A DNA stretch of 64,000 bases, from the NCBI RefSeq assembly GCF_001273835.1, contig NZ_JHEI01000135.1, positions 62,001 through 126,000 of the forward strand, written 5' to 3'. The translations under genes and the position numbers were made by a program. Under the pieces are notes generated by a model, which ran no database searches, was not told where the DNA came from, and saw only the letters and a program-made list of their open reading frames with translations. This stretch comes from Leucobacter celer subsp. astrifaciens. GTDB taxonomy: Bacteria; Actinomycetota; Actinomycetes; Actinomycetales; Microbacteriaceae. Shown piece after piece: positions 1 to 10,713 of this stretch. Position 1 is the stretch's first letter, and every line of letters starts with the position of its first letter.

Positions 1-2
1 GC

Positions 3-389
3 GCGCTCGAGGCGGTCGCATTCCAGACCCGCGACGTGCTCGACGCCGTCAATGCCGATGTCACCGCCGCCGGCGGGGTGCCGCTCTCCGAGCTTCGGGT
101 GGACGGGGGCATGGTGGTGAACGACCTCCTCATGCAGTTCCAGGCGGACGTGCTGGGCGTGCCGGTGGTGCGTCCCGTGGTTGCGGAGACCACCGCGCTC
201 GGCGCCGCCTACGCAGCGGGCCTGGCCGTGGGATTCTGGAGCGGGCTCGGCGAGCTCTCGGCCAACTGGCGCGAGGATCACCGCTGGGAGCCGCGCCTCG
301 ACGCCGCGGAGCGGGAGCGGCGTCTGCGAGTGTGGCGCAAGGCCGTGACGAAGTCGATGGACTGGGTCGACGACGACGTGCGGGAGTAG
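3..389 (+). CDS. glpK: Glycerol kinase, C-terminal part (5' end outside window)
   Basis: Glycerol kinase phosphorylates glycerol to glycerol 3-phosphate in the cytoplasm. Only the last 128 residues are present: the reading frame is open from the left edge and ends at a TAG. The fragment matches the C-terminal lobe of FGGY-family kinases, with [15 protein letters not shown] near the edge, the DGGMV(V)ND segment and the [16 protein letters not shown] segment that are characteristic of GlpK. It runs convergently into gatB, with a palindromic repeat between them. Identification is firm; the start and catalytic N-terminus cannot be seen. Confidence 0.93.
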   Translation, partial: ALEAVAFQTRDVLDAVNADVTAAGGVPLSELRVDGGMVVNDLLMQFQADVLGVPVVRPVVAETTALGAAYAAGLAVGFWSGLGELSANWREDHRWEPRLDAAERERRLRVWRKAVTKSMDWVDDDVRE

Positions 390-396
390 CTCCCCG

Positions 397-535
397 CCGG
401 TCGAGCGAGCCGCAGGCGAGTCGAAACCCCACCCGCTGGTTGAGCGAGCGGAGCGAGTCGAAACCCGGGGTGCGAGGTTTCGACTCGTCGCTGCGCTCCT
501 CGCTCAACCGGCAGGGGATCCGCTCCCTCGACCGG
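397..535. repeat. Nested palindromic intergenic repeat between convergent genes
   Basis: Two direct copies of a GGT(T)GAGCGAGC...GAGTCGAAACC unit (about 397-430 and 437-465) are followed by an inverted copy, GGTTTCGACTC...GCTCAACC (476-510), and a partial inverted end, CTCGACCGG (527-535). The outer unit can pair with the last fragment and the second with the third, giving nested hairpins. Similar GAGCGAGTCGAAACC elements are, to my knowledge, dispersed in many Microbacteriaceae genomes. The position between the stops of glpK and gatB suits a bidirectional terminator or a REP-like mobile palindrome. Confidence 0.7.
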
Positions 536-550
536 CGAGCACGCCTCTCG

Positions 551-2065
551 CTACTGTCCCGCGCGCTCCAGCACGATCTCGCGCACCTTGGCCGCGTCGG
601 CCTGGCCGCGCATCGCCTTCATCACGGCGCCGATGATTGCGCCGGCGGCCTGCACCTTGCCGTCGCGGATCTTCGCGAGCACGTCGGGCTGCTCGGCGAG
701 CGCCGCATCCACGGCCTCGATGAGCGCTCCGTCGTCCGACACGATCGCGAGGCCGCGGGCCTCCACGATCTCGGCGGCGGTGCCTTCGCCGTCGATGATG
801 CCGGCGAGCACCTGGCGTGCGAGCTTGTCGTTGAGCGTGCCGGCGTCGACCAGCTCGACCACCGACGCGATCTGCGCGGGTGTGATGAGGTCCGACGGCA
901 CCGCCGAGCGCTCGTTCGCGATGCGGGCGATCTCACCGGTCCACCACTTGCGCGCGGTCTGAGGCGGCACGCCCTCGGCGACGGTCGCCTCGATCACCTG
1001 GGTGAGACCGGCGTTCACCACGTCCTGGAACTCGAGCGCGGAGAAGCCCCACTCGGCCCGCAGACGGCGGCGGCGCAGCGTCGGATGCTCCGGCAGCTCG
1101 ACGCGCAGCTCCTCGATCAGTTCGCGCGACGGCGTGAGCGGTGCGAGGTCCGGCTCCGGGAAGTACCGGTAGTCGTCGGCATCGCTCTTGGGGCGACCCG
1201 GGGAGGTCTCCCCCGTGTCCTCGTGCCAGTGGCGCGTCTCCTGCGTGATCGATCCGCCCTCCGCAAGGATCGCGGCCTGGCGCTGGATCTCGAAGCGCAC
1301 CGCCCGCTCCACCGAGCGCAGCGAGTTCACGTTCTTCGTCTCGGTGCGGGTGCCGAGCACCGACATCCCGGCATCCTCGTTGCCGCGCGGACGCAGCGAC
1401 ACGTTCGCGTCGCAGCGCAGGTTGCCGCGCTCCATGCGCGCGTCGGAGATGCCGAGCGCGATCACGATCTCGCGGATCGTCGCAACGTAGGCCGCCGCGA
1501 TCTCGGGGGTGTCCGCCTCCCCGCCGAAGACGGGTCGGGTCACGATCTCGACGAGCGGCACGCCGGCGCGGTTGTAGTCGACGAGCGAGTACTCCGCACC
1601 CTGGATGCGCCCGGTCGATCCGCCGACGTGATTGAGCTTGCCGGCGTCCTCCTCCATGTGCGCGCGCTCGATCGGCACGTGCACCACGCGCCCCGAGGCG
1701 ATCTCGATCTCGACGGAGCCGTCGAAGGCGATCGGATCGTCGTACTGCGAGATCTGGTAGTTCTTCGCCATGTCGGGGTAGAAGTAGTTCTTGCGCGCGA
1801 AGCCCGACACCTCGGCGATCTCGCAGCCCAGCGCGAGGCCGAGGCTGAGCGAGTAGCGCACTGCCTGCTCGTTGACCACGGGCAGCGCGCCCGGCAGGCC
1901 GAGGCACACCGGCGTGAGGTTGGTGTTGGGGTCGGAGCCGAAGACGTTGGGGGCCGAGGAGAACATCTTCGTCTTCGTGTTCAGCTCGACGTGCACCTCG
2001 AGACCGATCACCGGTTCGAAGAGCTCGAGAGCCCGGTCGAAGTCCATGAGCTTGGTCTTGGCCAT
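551..2065 (-). CDS. gatB: Aspartyl/glutamyl-tRNA amidotransferase subunit B
   Basis: GatB is the kinase/tRNA-binding subunit of the GatCAB complex, which converts Glu-tRNA(Gln) and Asp-tRNA(Asn) to the amidated forms. The 504-residue product is full length. It opens with the family hallmark EPVIGLEVHVEL, contains CLGLPGALPV and RKNYFYPDMAKNYQISQYD, and ends in the helical YqeY-like tail domain (AAGAIIGAVMKAMRGQAD). Its ATG overlaps the gatA stop by one base (TGATG), so it is the last gene of the gatC-gatA-gatB operon and is probably translated by coupling. Confidence 0.97.
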   Translation of the reverse strand: MAKTKLMDFDRALELFEPVIGLEVHVELNTKTKMFSSAPNVFGSDPNTNLTPVCLGLPGALPVVNEQAVRYSLSLGLALGCEIAEVSGFARKNYFYPDMAKNYQISQYDDPIAFDGSVEIEIASGRVVHVPIERAHMEEDAGKLNHVGGSTGRIQGAEYSLVDYNRAGVPLVEIVTRPVFGGEADTPEIAAAYVATIREIVIALGISDARMERGNLRCDANVSLRPRGNEDAGMSVLGTRTETKNVNSLRSVERAVRFEIQRQAAILAEGGSITQETRHWHEDTGETSPGRPKSDADDYRYFPEPDLAPLTPSRELIEELRVELPEHPTLRRRRLRAEWGFSALEFQDVVNAGLTQVIEATVAEGVPPQTARKWWTGEIARIANERSAVPSDLITPAQIASVVELVDAGTLNDKLARQVLAGIIDGEGTAAEIVEARGLAIVSDDGALIEAVDAALAEQPDVLAKIRDGKVQAAGAIIGAVMKAMRGQADAAKVREIVLERAGQ

Positions 2066-3585
2066 CAGCGGGCCTCCCCTTCGAACGCCGGAGTCTGTTC
2101 CCAGAATGCCCGTCCATCACGAGCGGTGATGAGGCTCTCGATCGCCGAACCGGCCCGGTAGAGCCGGGCGTCCTCGAACGCGGGCGCCATGAGCTGCAGG
2201 CCGACCGGCAGGCCGTCCTCGCCCGCGGTGCCGATGGGCAGGCTGAGGCCCGGGATCCCGGCGAGGTTCGCGGGGATCGTGGTCGCGTCGTTGAGGTAGT
2301 CCTGCAGCGGATCCCCGCCGTGCGCGCCCAGCTGCCACGCCGTGGTGGGGGCGGTCGGCGAGGCGATCACATCGACCCGCTCGAAGGCCGCGGCGAAGTC
2401 GCGCTGGATCAGCGTGCGCACCTTCTGCGCGCTGCCGTAGTAGGCGTCGTAGTATCCGGCCGACAACGCGTAGGTGCCGAGGATGATGCGGCGCTTCACC
2501 TCGGCGCCGAAGCCCGCGGCGCGCGACTCGCTCATCACGGTCTCGACCGTGCCGCCGCCGGCCGGCGTGACACGCAGGCCGAAGCGCACCGAGTCGTACT
2601 TCGCGAGGTTGCTCGAGGCCTCCGCCGGCAGGATCAGGTAGTACGCCGCCACCGCGTACTCGAAGTGCGGGGCGTCGATCTCGACGATCTCCGCGCCCTG
2701 CGCTTCGAGCAGGGCGAGCGACTCCTCGAAGCGCGCCTTGACGCCCGGCTGCACGCCGTCGAGCATGAGCTGCTTCACGACCCCGACACGCAGTCCCCTG
2801 AGGGAGTCCGGATCGGCGCCGCCGCGCGCCGCTGCGGCCATCGACGGCCAGGCGAAGTCGAGCGAGGTCGAGTCGTGATGATCGTGACCGGCGACGACGT
2901 CGTGCAGGAGCGCGGTGTCGAGCACGGTGCGCGCGCAGGGGCCGATCTGGTCCAGAGACGAGGCGAGCGCGATGGCGCCGTAGCGGCTGACCCCGCCGTA
3001 GGTGGGCTTGGCGCCCACGGTGCCGGTGAGCGCTGCGGGCTGACGGATCGATCCGCCCGTATCGGAACCGAGCGCGAGCGGGGCCTCGAAGGCGCCGACC
3101 GCCACTGCGGAGCCGCCGCCGGAGCCGCCCGGAACGCGATCGGTCGCCCACTGGCTGCGGGTCGGGCCGTAGGCGGAGTTCTCCGTGGAGGAGCCCATGG
3201 CGAACTCGTCCATGTTGGTCTTGCCGATGTTCACCAGACCGGCCGCGCGAGCCTTCGCCACCGCGGTCGCGTCGTAGGGCGAGCGGTACCCCTCGAGGAT
3301 CCGGGAACCGGAGGTGGAGGGCATGTCGGTCGTGACCAGCACGTCCTTGATCGCGAGCGGCACGCCCGCGAGCTCGCCCAGGGCCTCGCCCCTGGCGCGG
3401 CGCGCATCGATCGCGCGCGCCGCAGCGAGCGATGCCTCCGCGTCGGTCGCGAGGAAGGCGTTCAGCTCGCCGTCCACGGCCGCGATGCGGTCGAGGTGGG
3501 CGCGCGTCGCCTCCTCGGAGGAGACCTCGCCCGAGGCGAGCTTCGCGGCGAGGTCCGCCGCGGTGAGATGGATCAACTCAGTCAT
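2065..3585 (-). CDS. gatA: Glutamyl-tRNA amidotransferase subunit A
   Basis: GatA is the amidase subunit that releases ammonia from glutamine for tRNA-bound Glu/Asp amidation. The 506-residue protein has the amidase signature: the catalytic Lys in [10 protein letters not shown], the Gly/Ser-rich loop [13 protein letters not shown] and the nucleophile region [13 protein letters not shown]. An SD (GGGAGG) precedes its ATG. It lies 14 bp after gatC and overlaps gatB by one base, the usual GatCAB operon order. Length and motifs are normal. Confidence 0.97.
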   Translation of the reverse strand: MTELIHLTAADLAAKLASGEVSSEEATRAHLDRIAAVDGELNAFLATDAEASLAAARAIDARRARGEALGELAGVPLAIKDVLVTTDMPSTSGSRILEGYRSPYDATAVAKARAAGLVNIGKTNMDEFAMGSSTENSAYGPTRSQWATDRVPGGSGGGSAVAVGAFEAPLALGSDTGGSIRQPAALTGTVGAKPTYGGVSRYGAIALASSLDQIGPCARTVLDTALLHDVVAGHDHHDSTSLDFAWPSMAAAARGGADPDSLRGLRVGVVKQLMLDGVQPGVKARFEESLALLEAQGAEIVEIDAPHFEYAVAAYYLILPAEASSNLAKYDSVRFGLRVTPAGGGTVETVMSESRAAGFGAEVKRRIILGTYALSAGYYDAYYGSAQKVRTLIQRDFAAAFERVDVIASPTAPTTAWQLGAHGGDPLQDYLNDATTIPANLAGIPGLSLPIGTAGEDGLPVGLQLMAPAFEDARLYRAGSAIESLITARDGRAFWEQTPAFEGEAR

Positions 3586-3599
3586 CTGTTCTCCCTCCC

Positions 3600-3935
3600 C
3601 TACTGCTCTTCGCCGAGAATCGAGGACACCTTGAACATGCCCTCGGCGGCCTCAGGCGCGTTCTCGAGCGCCTGCTCACCGGTCAGCACGTCGGCGATCT
3701 CGTCGCGCCGCATCACGTTGTTCAGAGGGATCGGGTGGCTCGTCGCGGGCACATCGTCGCGCGCCACCTCGCTGACCTTGGCGATGTTGGCGAGGATCGA
3801 GTCGAGCTCTGTGGTGAGCGACTCGATCTCCGCGTCGGTGAGTGCGATCCGGGCGAGACCGGCGAGATGCTGCACGGTCTCGGCCGTGATCTCTCCGGTC
3901 GCCGCGGCGCGTTCTGCCGCAGGGGTTTCAGACAT
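3600..3935 (-). CDS. gatC: Glutamyl-tRNA amidotransferase subunit C
   Basis: GatC is the small subunit that wraps around and stabilises GatA. The 111-residue product has the conserved core [17 protein letters not shown] and the C-terminal RRDE and [11 protein letters not shown] segments typical of GatC. The first about 14 residues (Ala/Glu-rich) are a short extension. An SD-like GGAGCAGC sits directly upstream of the ATG. It is the first gene of gatCAB. Confidence 0.95.
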   Translation of the reverse strand: MSETPAAERAAATGEITAETVQHLAGLARIALTDAEIESLTTELDSILANIAKVSEVARDDVPATSHPIPLNNVMRRDEIADVLTGEQALENAPEAAEGMFKVSSILGEEQ

Positions 3936-4012
3936 GCTGCTCCATCATGACGTCGGGAGTGGGAGGTTCGGTGCCGAGCGCGCTGCGAGCGGTCTCGGCG
4001 AACCACACCATC

Positions 4013-4684
4013 CTATCGAGGCGGGAACGGCGGAAGCTCCGCAGTGCGCGATCCGTCGACGTTCCAGAATCCCGAGCACCCGCGACGGTGGCTCGACACC
4101 AGGTGCGCGTCCACGATCCCGGTGGCGGTCATCAGCGCGTACACCGTGGTCGGCCCCACGAACGAGAAACCGCGACGCTTGAGCTCCTTCGCGAGGGCCT
4201 GTGATTCGGGCGAGGTGCTGGGCACCTGGTCGTCGCGCTCCGGTGCGGGCGATCGCTCGGGCATGTACGACCAGAGCAGCCCGGCCAGCCCCTGGCCGGG
4301 CTGCTCGCGCAGTCGCAGCACGGCTTGCGCGTTGCGCACCGTCGCCGAGATCTTCAGCCGGTTGCGGATGATCCCGGCGTCCGCGAGCAGGCGCTCCACG
4401 TCGGCTTCACCGTACCCCGCGACGCGCTCGGGGTCGAAACCGTCGAACGCCTCCCGGAACGCCTCCCGTTTGCGCAGTATCGTGAGCCACGAGAGCCCCG
4501 ACTGGAACGCCTCGAGGCTCAGCCGCTCGAACAGTTCGGTCTCGCCGAAGACCGGCATCCCCCACTCGGTGTCGTAGTAGTCGGCGAGCAGCGGGTCGGT
4601 CTCCGCCCATGCCGCGCGGCGCGGCGCATCGACGGGCGCATCGGCTCCGATGCCTCCCGGGTCTGCTGTGGTGTTCTGAGCCAT
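4013..4684 (-). CDS. tag: DNA-3-methyladenine glycosylase I
   Basis: Base-excision enzyme that removes 3-methyladenine from alkylated DNA. The protein shows the Tag family core: W-x-E-TDPLLADYYDTEWGMP, FERLSLEAFQSGLSWLTIL, ADAGIIRNRLKI and the C-terminal FSFVGPTTVYALMTA. The zinc-site residues of the family (an N-terminal Cys and C-terminal His-Cys) are only partly evident: HRRGC is present, but the usual leading Cys is not obvious. I chose the ATG at 4684 (223 aa) because GGAAGGA lies 6-10 nt upstream; an upstream in-frame start would add 16 unremarkable residues. It stands alone between ligA and gatC. Confidence 0.9.
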   Translation of the reverse strand: MAQNTTADPGGIGADAPVDAPRRAAWAETDPLLADYYDTEWGMPVFGETELFERLSLEAFQSGLSWLTILRKREAFREAFDGFDPERVAGYGEADVERLLADAGIIRNRLKISATVRNAQAVLRLREQPGQGLAGLLWSYMPERSPAPERDDQVPSTSPESQALAKELKRRGFSFVGPTTVYALMTATGIVDAHLVSSHRRGCSGFWNVDGSRTAELPPFPPR

Positions 4685-4839
4685 TCGCGGTCCTTCCAAG
4701 ACGGTGACGGATGCTTTCCCCTGTTCCCGCACTGAGCTATGGGACTCAGGCTAGTGACGCGCGACTCGTGGCGCGGGCCCGATTCCGAATCTGTGGATAA
4801 CTTCCCGGGTGCGAGCGGGGAGGTCGTGCTGCGCGAGCC

Positions 4840-7218
<2,379 letters not shown>

Positions 7219-7305
7219 GAAGCGGCCGCCGACATTCCATCTCCCGCGTCACCGGGTGCGTCGTGCACCGCGAGCGGGCCGCCGAGTAGCGGCTGCCGTC
7301 GCTCC

Positions 7306-8484
7306 CTATCCCGCGGCTGCGGGTTCCGATACCGACGACAGCGCACGGTCGATCGTGAATTGCCCGAGCACCCTGCTGCCGACGTAGATCACGGCCGTCT
7401 GGCCCGGTGCGACGCCCGACAGCGGCTCGGCCCGATCCAGATCGATGTCCACCACGATCTCGTGCGTGGCGCCGGCACGGTGCTGCTCCCCGCGATCCTC
7501 GTCGAGGATCGGCTCGAGGATCGCCCGCGCGGGCACCGGATCGGCGTGGGCGCGGATCTGCACCTCGCAGTCGAACGCCTCGCTCACCTCGAAACCGGGC
7601 TCACCCGCCCAGCTGAAGCGGCCGCCCGCGATGCGGGAGATCGCGAGGCTCTCGCGCGGACCGACCACCACCTGATTCGAGACGGGCCGGATCGAGAGCA
7701 CGTAGCGCGGCTTGCCGTCGGGCGCCGGCCGGCCGAGCTGCAGACCACGACGCTGACCCACCGTGTACCCGTGCGCCCCGTCGTGCTTGCCGACGACCTC
7801 ACCGGTCTCGTCCAGGATCTCCCCCGGCTCGCGCTGCACGTGATCCGACAGCCAGCCGCGCGTGTCGCCGTCGGGGATGAAGCAGATGTCGTGGCTGTCG
7901 GGCTTCTGGGCGACCTGCAGCCCGCGATCCGCCGCCTCCGCCCGGATCAGCTCCTTGGAGGGGGTATCCCCGAGCGGGAAGTAGCAGTGGGCGAGCTGAC
8001 GCTCGGTGAGCACCCCCAGCACGTACGACTGGTCCTTCGCCCACGCGCTGGCCCGGTGCAGCTCGCGGCCCCGCGGCCCGTCGACGAGCGTGGCGTAGTG
8101 CCCCGTCGCCACGGCGTCGAAGCCGAGCGCGATGGCCTTGTCGAGCAGCGCGGCGAACTTGATCTTCTCGTTGCAGCGCATGCACGGGTTGGGGGTGCGA
8201 CCGGCGGCGTACTCGGCGATGAAGTCGTCGACGACGTCCTCCTTGAAGCGCTCGCTGAGGTCCCACACGTAGAACGGAATGCCGAGCAGATTCGCGGCGC
8301 GGCGGGCATCCATCGCGTCCTCGATCGTGCAGCAGCCGCGGGATCCGGTGCGCAGCGTGCCCGGCATGCGGCTCAGCGCCAGATGCACGCCGACCACCTC
8401 GTGCCCGGCCTCGACCGCGCGCGCAGCCGCCACCGCGGAGTCGACTCCCCCGCTCATCGCCGCCAGAACCTTCATCCGAGCCAT
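7306..8484 (-). CDS. mnmA: tRNA 2-thiouridylase MnmA
   Basis: Forms 2-thiouridine at the wobble position (U34) of tRNAs for Glu, Gln and Lys, using sulfur relayed from a cysteine desulfurase. About 392 residues: the PP-loop [11 protein letters not shown] near the N-terminus, the catalytic Cys motif [12 protein letters not shown], the second Cys region [12 protein letters not shown], and the C-terminal beta-barrel. The preceding desulfurase gene ends TAAAATG, so the ATG at 8484 (MARMKVL) is one base after its stop; a start three codons later is also possible. The tight pairing with the desulfurase fits a sulfur donor/acceptor unit. Confidence 0.95.
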   Translation of the reverse strand: MARMKVLAAMSGGVDSAVAAARAVEAGHEVVGVHLALSRMPGTLRTGSRGCCTIEDAMDARRAANLLGIPFYVWDLSERFKEDVVDDFIAEYAAGRTPNPCMRCNEKIKFAALLDKAIALGFDAVATGHYATLVDGPRGRELHRASAWAKDQSYVLGVLTERQLAHCYFPLGDTPSKELIRAEAADRGLQVAQKPDSHDICFIPDGDTRGWLSDHVQREPGEILDETGEVVGKHDGAHGYTVGQRRGLQLGRPAPDGKPRYVLSIRPVSNQVVVGPRESLAISRIAGGRFSWAGEPGFEVSEAFDCEVQIRAHADPVPARAILEPILDEDRGEQHRAGATHEIVVDIDLDRAEPLSGVAPGQTAVIYVGSRVLGQFTIDRALSSVSEPAAAG

Positions 8485-8485
8485 T

Positions 8486-9727
8486 TTACGCCAGACCCGC
8501 CGCTCGGGCGCGTTCCAGTGCGTGGGGCAGGGCGTCGAGCAGGGCGTCGACCTCCTCATCGCGCGTCTCCGGGCCGAGCGTGAAGCGCAGCGCCCCGGCG
8601 GCCTGCTGCTCGGGCAGCCCCATCGCCAGCAGCACGTGCGAGATCTCGGCGACACCCGCCTGGCACGCGGAGCCGACCGACACCGAGACGCCCGCCGCGT
8701 CGAGCAGGAACACGAGCGAGTCGCCCTGGCAGCCGGGGAAGGTGAAGTGCGCGTTGCCCGGCAGGCGGGAGCCCGGAGACCCCGGATCCGCGCCGCGGAG
8801 CACCGCACCGGGATCGATCCGCCGCACGCCGGCGATGAGACGGTCGCGCAGGCGCGTCAGACGCTCGGCCTGATCGGCCTCCGGCCGGCCGGCCGGGTCC
8901 AGCACCCGATCCAGCGCAGCGGCGAACGCGACCGCCCCGGCCACGTCCTGGGTGCCGGATCGCGCGCGCTGCTGCGTCCCCCCGTGCAGCAGCGGGTCGG
9001 CGACCGTGCGTCGCCCGAGCACCAGCGCGCCGACCCCGACGGGTCCGCCGATCTTGTGCGCCGAGACCGAGATCGCGGCGGCACCCGAGCCGGCGAAATT
9101 CACGGGGACCTGGCCCAGGGCGGAGACCGCGTCGACGTGCGCCGGGATGCCCACGGCGCTCGCGATCCCGCAGAGCTCGGCCACCGGCTGCACGGTTCCC
9201 ACCTCATTGTTGGCCCAGAGGAACGACACGAGCGCGATGCGCTCCGCACCCTCCTCGGCGATCGCCGCGGCAAGGGTCTCCGGGCGCAGCCGTCCCTCGC
9301 CGTCGATCGGCAGCCAGCGGAGCCGTGCGCCCTGCGCATCCCGCAGCCACTCGGAGGCCTCGACGGTGGCGTGGTGCTCCCCCTCCGCGACGAGGATCAC
9401 GTTCCGGGCCGAGGCCGGGGCGGCGCTCCCGGCGCCCGTCCCCCGCCGCGCCCAGTACATCCCCTTGAGCGCGAGGTTGATCGATTCCGTGCCGCCCCCG
9501 GTGAGGATCAGTTCTGCGTGGTCGCAGCCGAGGGCCCCCGCGATGCGATCGCGGGCGGCCTCCAGCAGCTCGCTCGCCCGCTGGCCGTGACCGTGCGTCG
9601 ACGCCGGGTTGCCGACGACGCGGAGCGCGTCGGCGTAGGCGTCGAACACGTCATCCGGCATCGGGGAGGTGGCCGCGTGGTCGAGGTAGGAGCGCACGTC
9701 CGGCTGCGCTCCGCCGCTCGGATGCAC
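8486..9727 (-). CDS. Cysteine desulfurase (NifS/IscS-like)
   Basis: PLP enzyme that converts cysteine to alanine and passes persulfide sulfur on, here most likely to MnmA. The 413-residue aminotransferase class V protein has [25 protein letters not shown], the PLP lysine in [10 protein letters not shown] and the catalytic Cys loop [10 protein letters not shown] chose the GTG at 9727 because AGGGA lies just upstream; it begins 9 nt after the thioredoxin gene stop. It sits in a leftward operon ending in mnmA. IscS versus SufS-like subtype is not resolved from motifs alone. Confidence 0.93.
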   Translation of the reverse strand: MHPSGGAQPDVRSYLDHAATSPMPDDVFDAYADALRVVGNPASTHGHGQRASELLEAARDRIAGALGCDHAELILTGGGTESINLALKGMYWARRGTGAGSAAPASARNVILVAEGEHHATVEASEWLRDAQGARLRWLPIDGEGRLRPETLAAAIAEEGAERIALVSFLWANNEVGTVQPVAELCGIASAVGIPAHVDAVSALGQVPVNFAGSGAAAISVSAHKIGGPVGVGALVLGRRTVADPLLHGGTQQRARSGTQDVAGAVAFAAALDRVLDPAGRPEADQAERLTRLRDRLIAGVRRIDPGAVLRGADPGSPGSRLPGNAHFTFPGCQGDSLVFLLDAAGVSVSVGSACQAGVAEISHVLLAMGLPEQQAAGALRFTLGPETRDEEVDALLDALPHALERARAAGLA

Positions 9728-9735
9728 GGCGTCCC

Positions 9736-10713
9736 TCAGTACAGCAGGCTCGCGAGGCGTCCGCGGGCCGCGATCACACGCGGATCCGCCGCCCCGACCA
9801 CCTCGAAGAGCTCGAGCAGGCGCTCCCGCACCGCGGTGCGCCCCTCCGCGTCGCTCGCGGCGAAGAGCTCGAGCAGACGCAGGAAGGCGTCCTCGACGTG
9901 CCCGCCGGCCACGTCGAGGTCGGCCACGCGCAGCTGAGCGTCGATATCGCCCGGGTCCGACGCCGCGGCTCCGCGGATCTCGTCGGCGGCGAGCCCCTCG
10001 AGGCGCTGCAGCAGCTTCACCTGCACGAGCGCGGCACGGGCCTCGGCGTCGGCCGGGGCCTTCGCCAGCACGGCCTCCCACTCGGCGACCGCCGTGGCGT
10101 AGTCACCGCGCTCGGCGGCCTCGACCGCGGCGAGATGCGCCGGCGGGATCTGCGGTTCGGCCGGCGCCTCGATCTCTTCGCCGCCCTCCGGCGCGTTCAC
10201 GCGCCCCACGACCCCCTGTTGCTCGGCCAGCTGCACGAGCTGCGCGAAGACCTCGCGCACCTGCGACTCCGGCACGGCCCCCTGGAACAGCGGCACGGGC
10301 CGACCCCCCACGAGTGCGACGACCGTGGGGATCGACTGCGCCTGAAAGGCCTGGGCCAGGGCGGGGTTCGCGTCCACATCCACCTTGGCCAGCAGCACGC
10401 GTCCCGCGAACTCGCGCGTGACCTTCTCGATCACGGGGCTCAGCGTCTTGCAGGGCTGGCACCATTCCGCCCACAGATCGAAGACCACCGGCACGACGGC
10501 GGAGAGCTGCGCGATCTGCTCGAAGGTCGCGTCGGTCACATCGAGTACGAGATCGGGTACATCGACGGTCTGCCCGGCAGCGGATCGGTCATCGATGCCG
10601 TTGCCCGGCCCGCCCGCCTGGCCGGGCTGGGCCGCCTGCCCGCGCGCTGCGAGGTGGCTCAGATCGACTCCGCCGCCCGGGATCCGCTCGGGGATCTGCT
10701 GACTCATACTCAA
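9736..10713 (-). CDS. Thioredoxin-domain protein, YbbN/CnoX-like
   Basis: 325 residues: a flexible Gly/Gln-rich N-terminus (about 1-50), a thioredoxin domain with active site WAEWCQPCKTLSPV (about 75-165), then a helical TPR-like C-terminal half (AAVEAAERGDYATAVAEWEAVL). This architecture is that of the tetratricopeptide thioredoxins (YbbN/CnoX), which act as redox-linked chaperones. Both Cys of CxxC are kept, so redox activity is possible. It overlaps the end of the upstream membrane-protein gene by 4 bp and precedes the desulfurase by 8 bp. Confidence 0.88.
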   Translation of the reverse strand: MSMSQQIPERIPGGGVDLSHLAARGQAAQPGQAGGPGNGIDDRSAAGQTVDVPDLVLDVTDATFEQIAQLSAVVPVVFDLWAEWCQPCKTLSPVIEKVTREFAGRVLLAKVDVDANPALAQAFQAQSIPTVVALVGGRPVPLFQGAVPESQVREVFAQLVQLAEQQGVVGRVNAPEGGEEIEAPAEPQIPPAHLAAVEAAERGDYATAVAEWEAVLAKAPADAEARAALVQVKLLQRLEGLAADEIRGAAASDPGDIDAQLRVADLDVAGGHVEDAFLRLLELFAASDAEGRTAVRERLLELFEVVGAADPRVIAARGRLASLLY

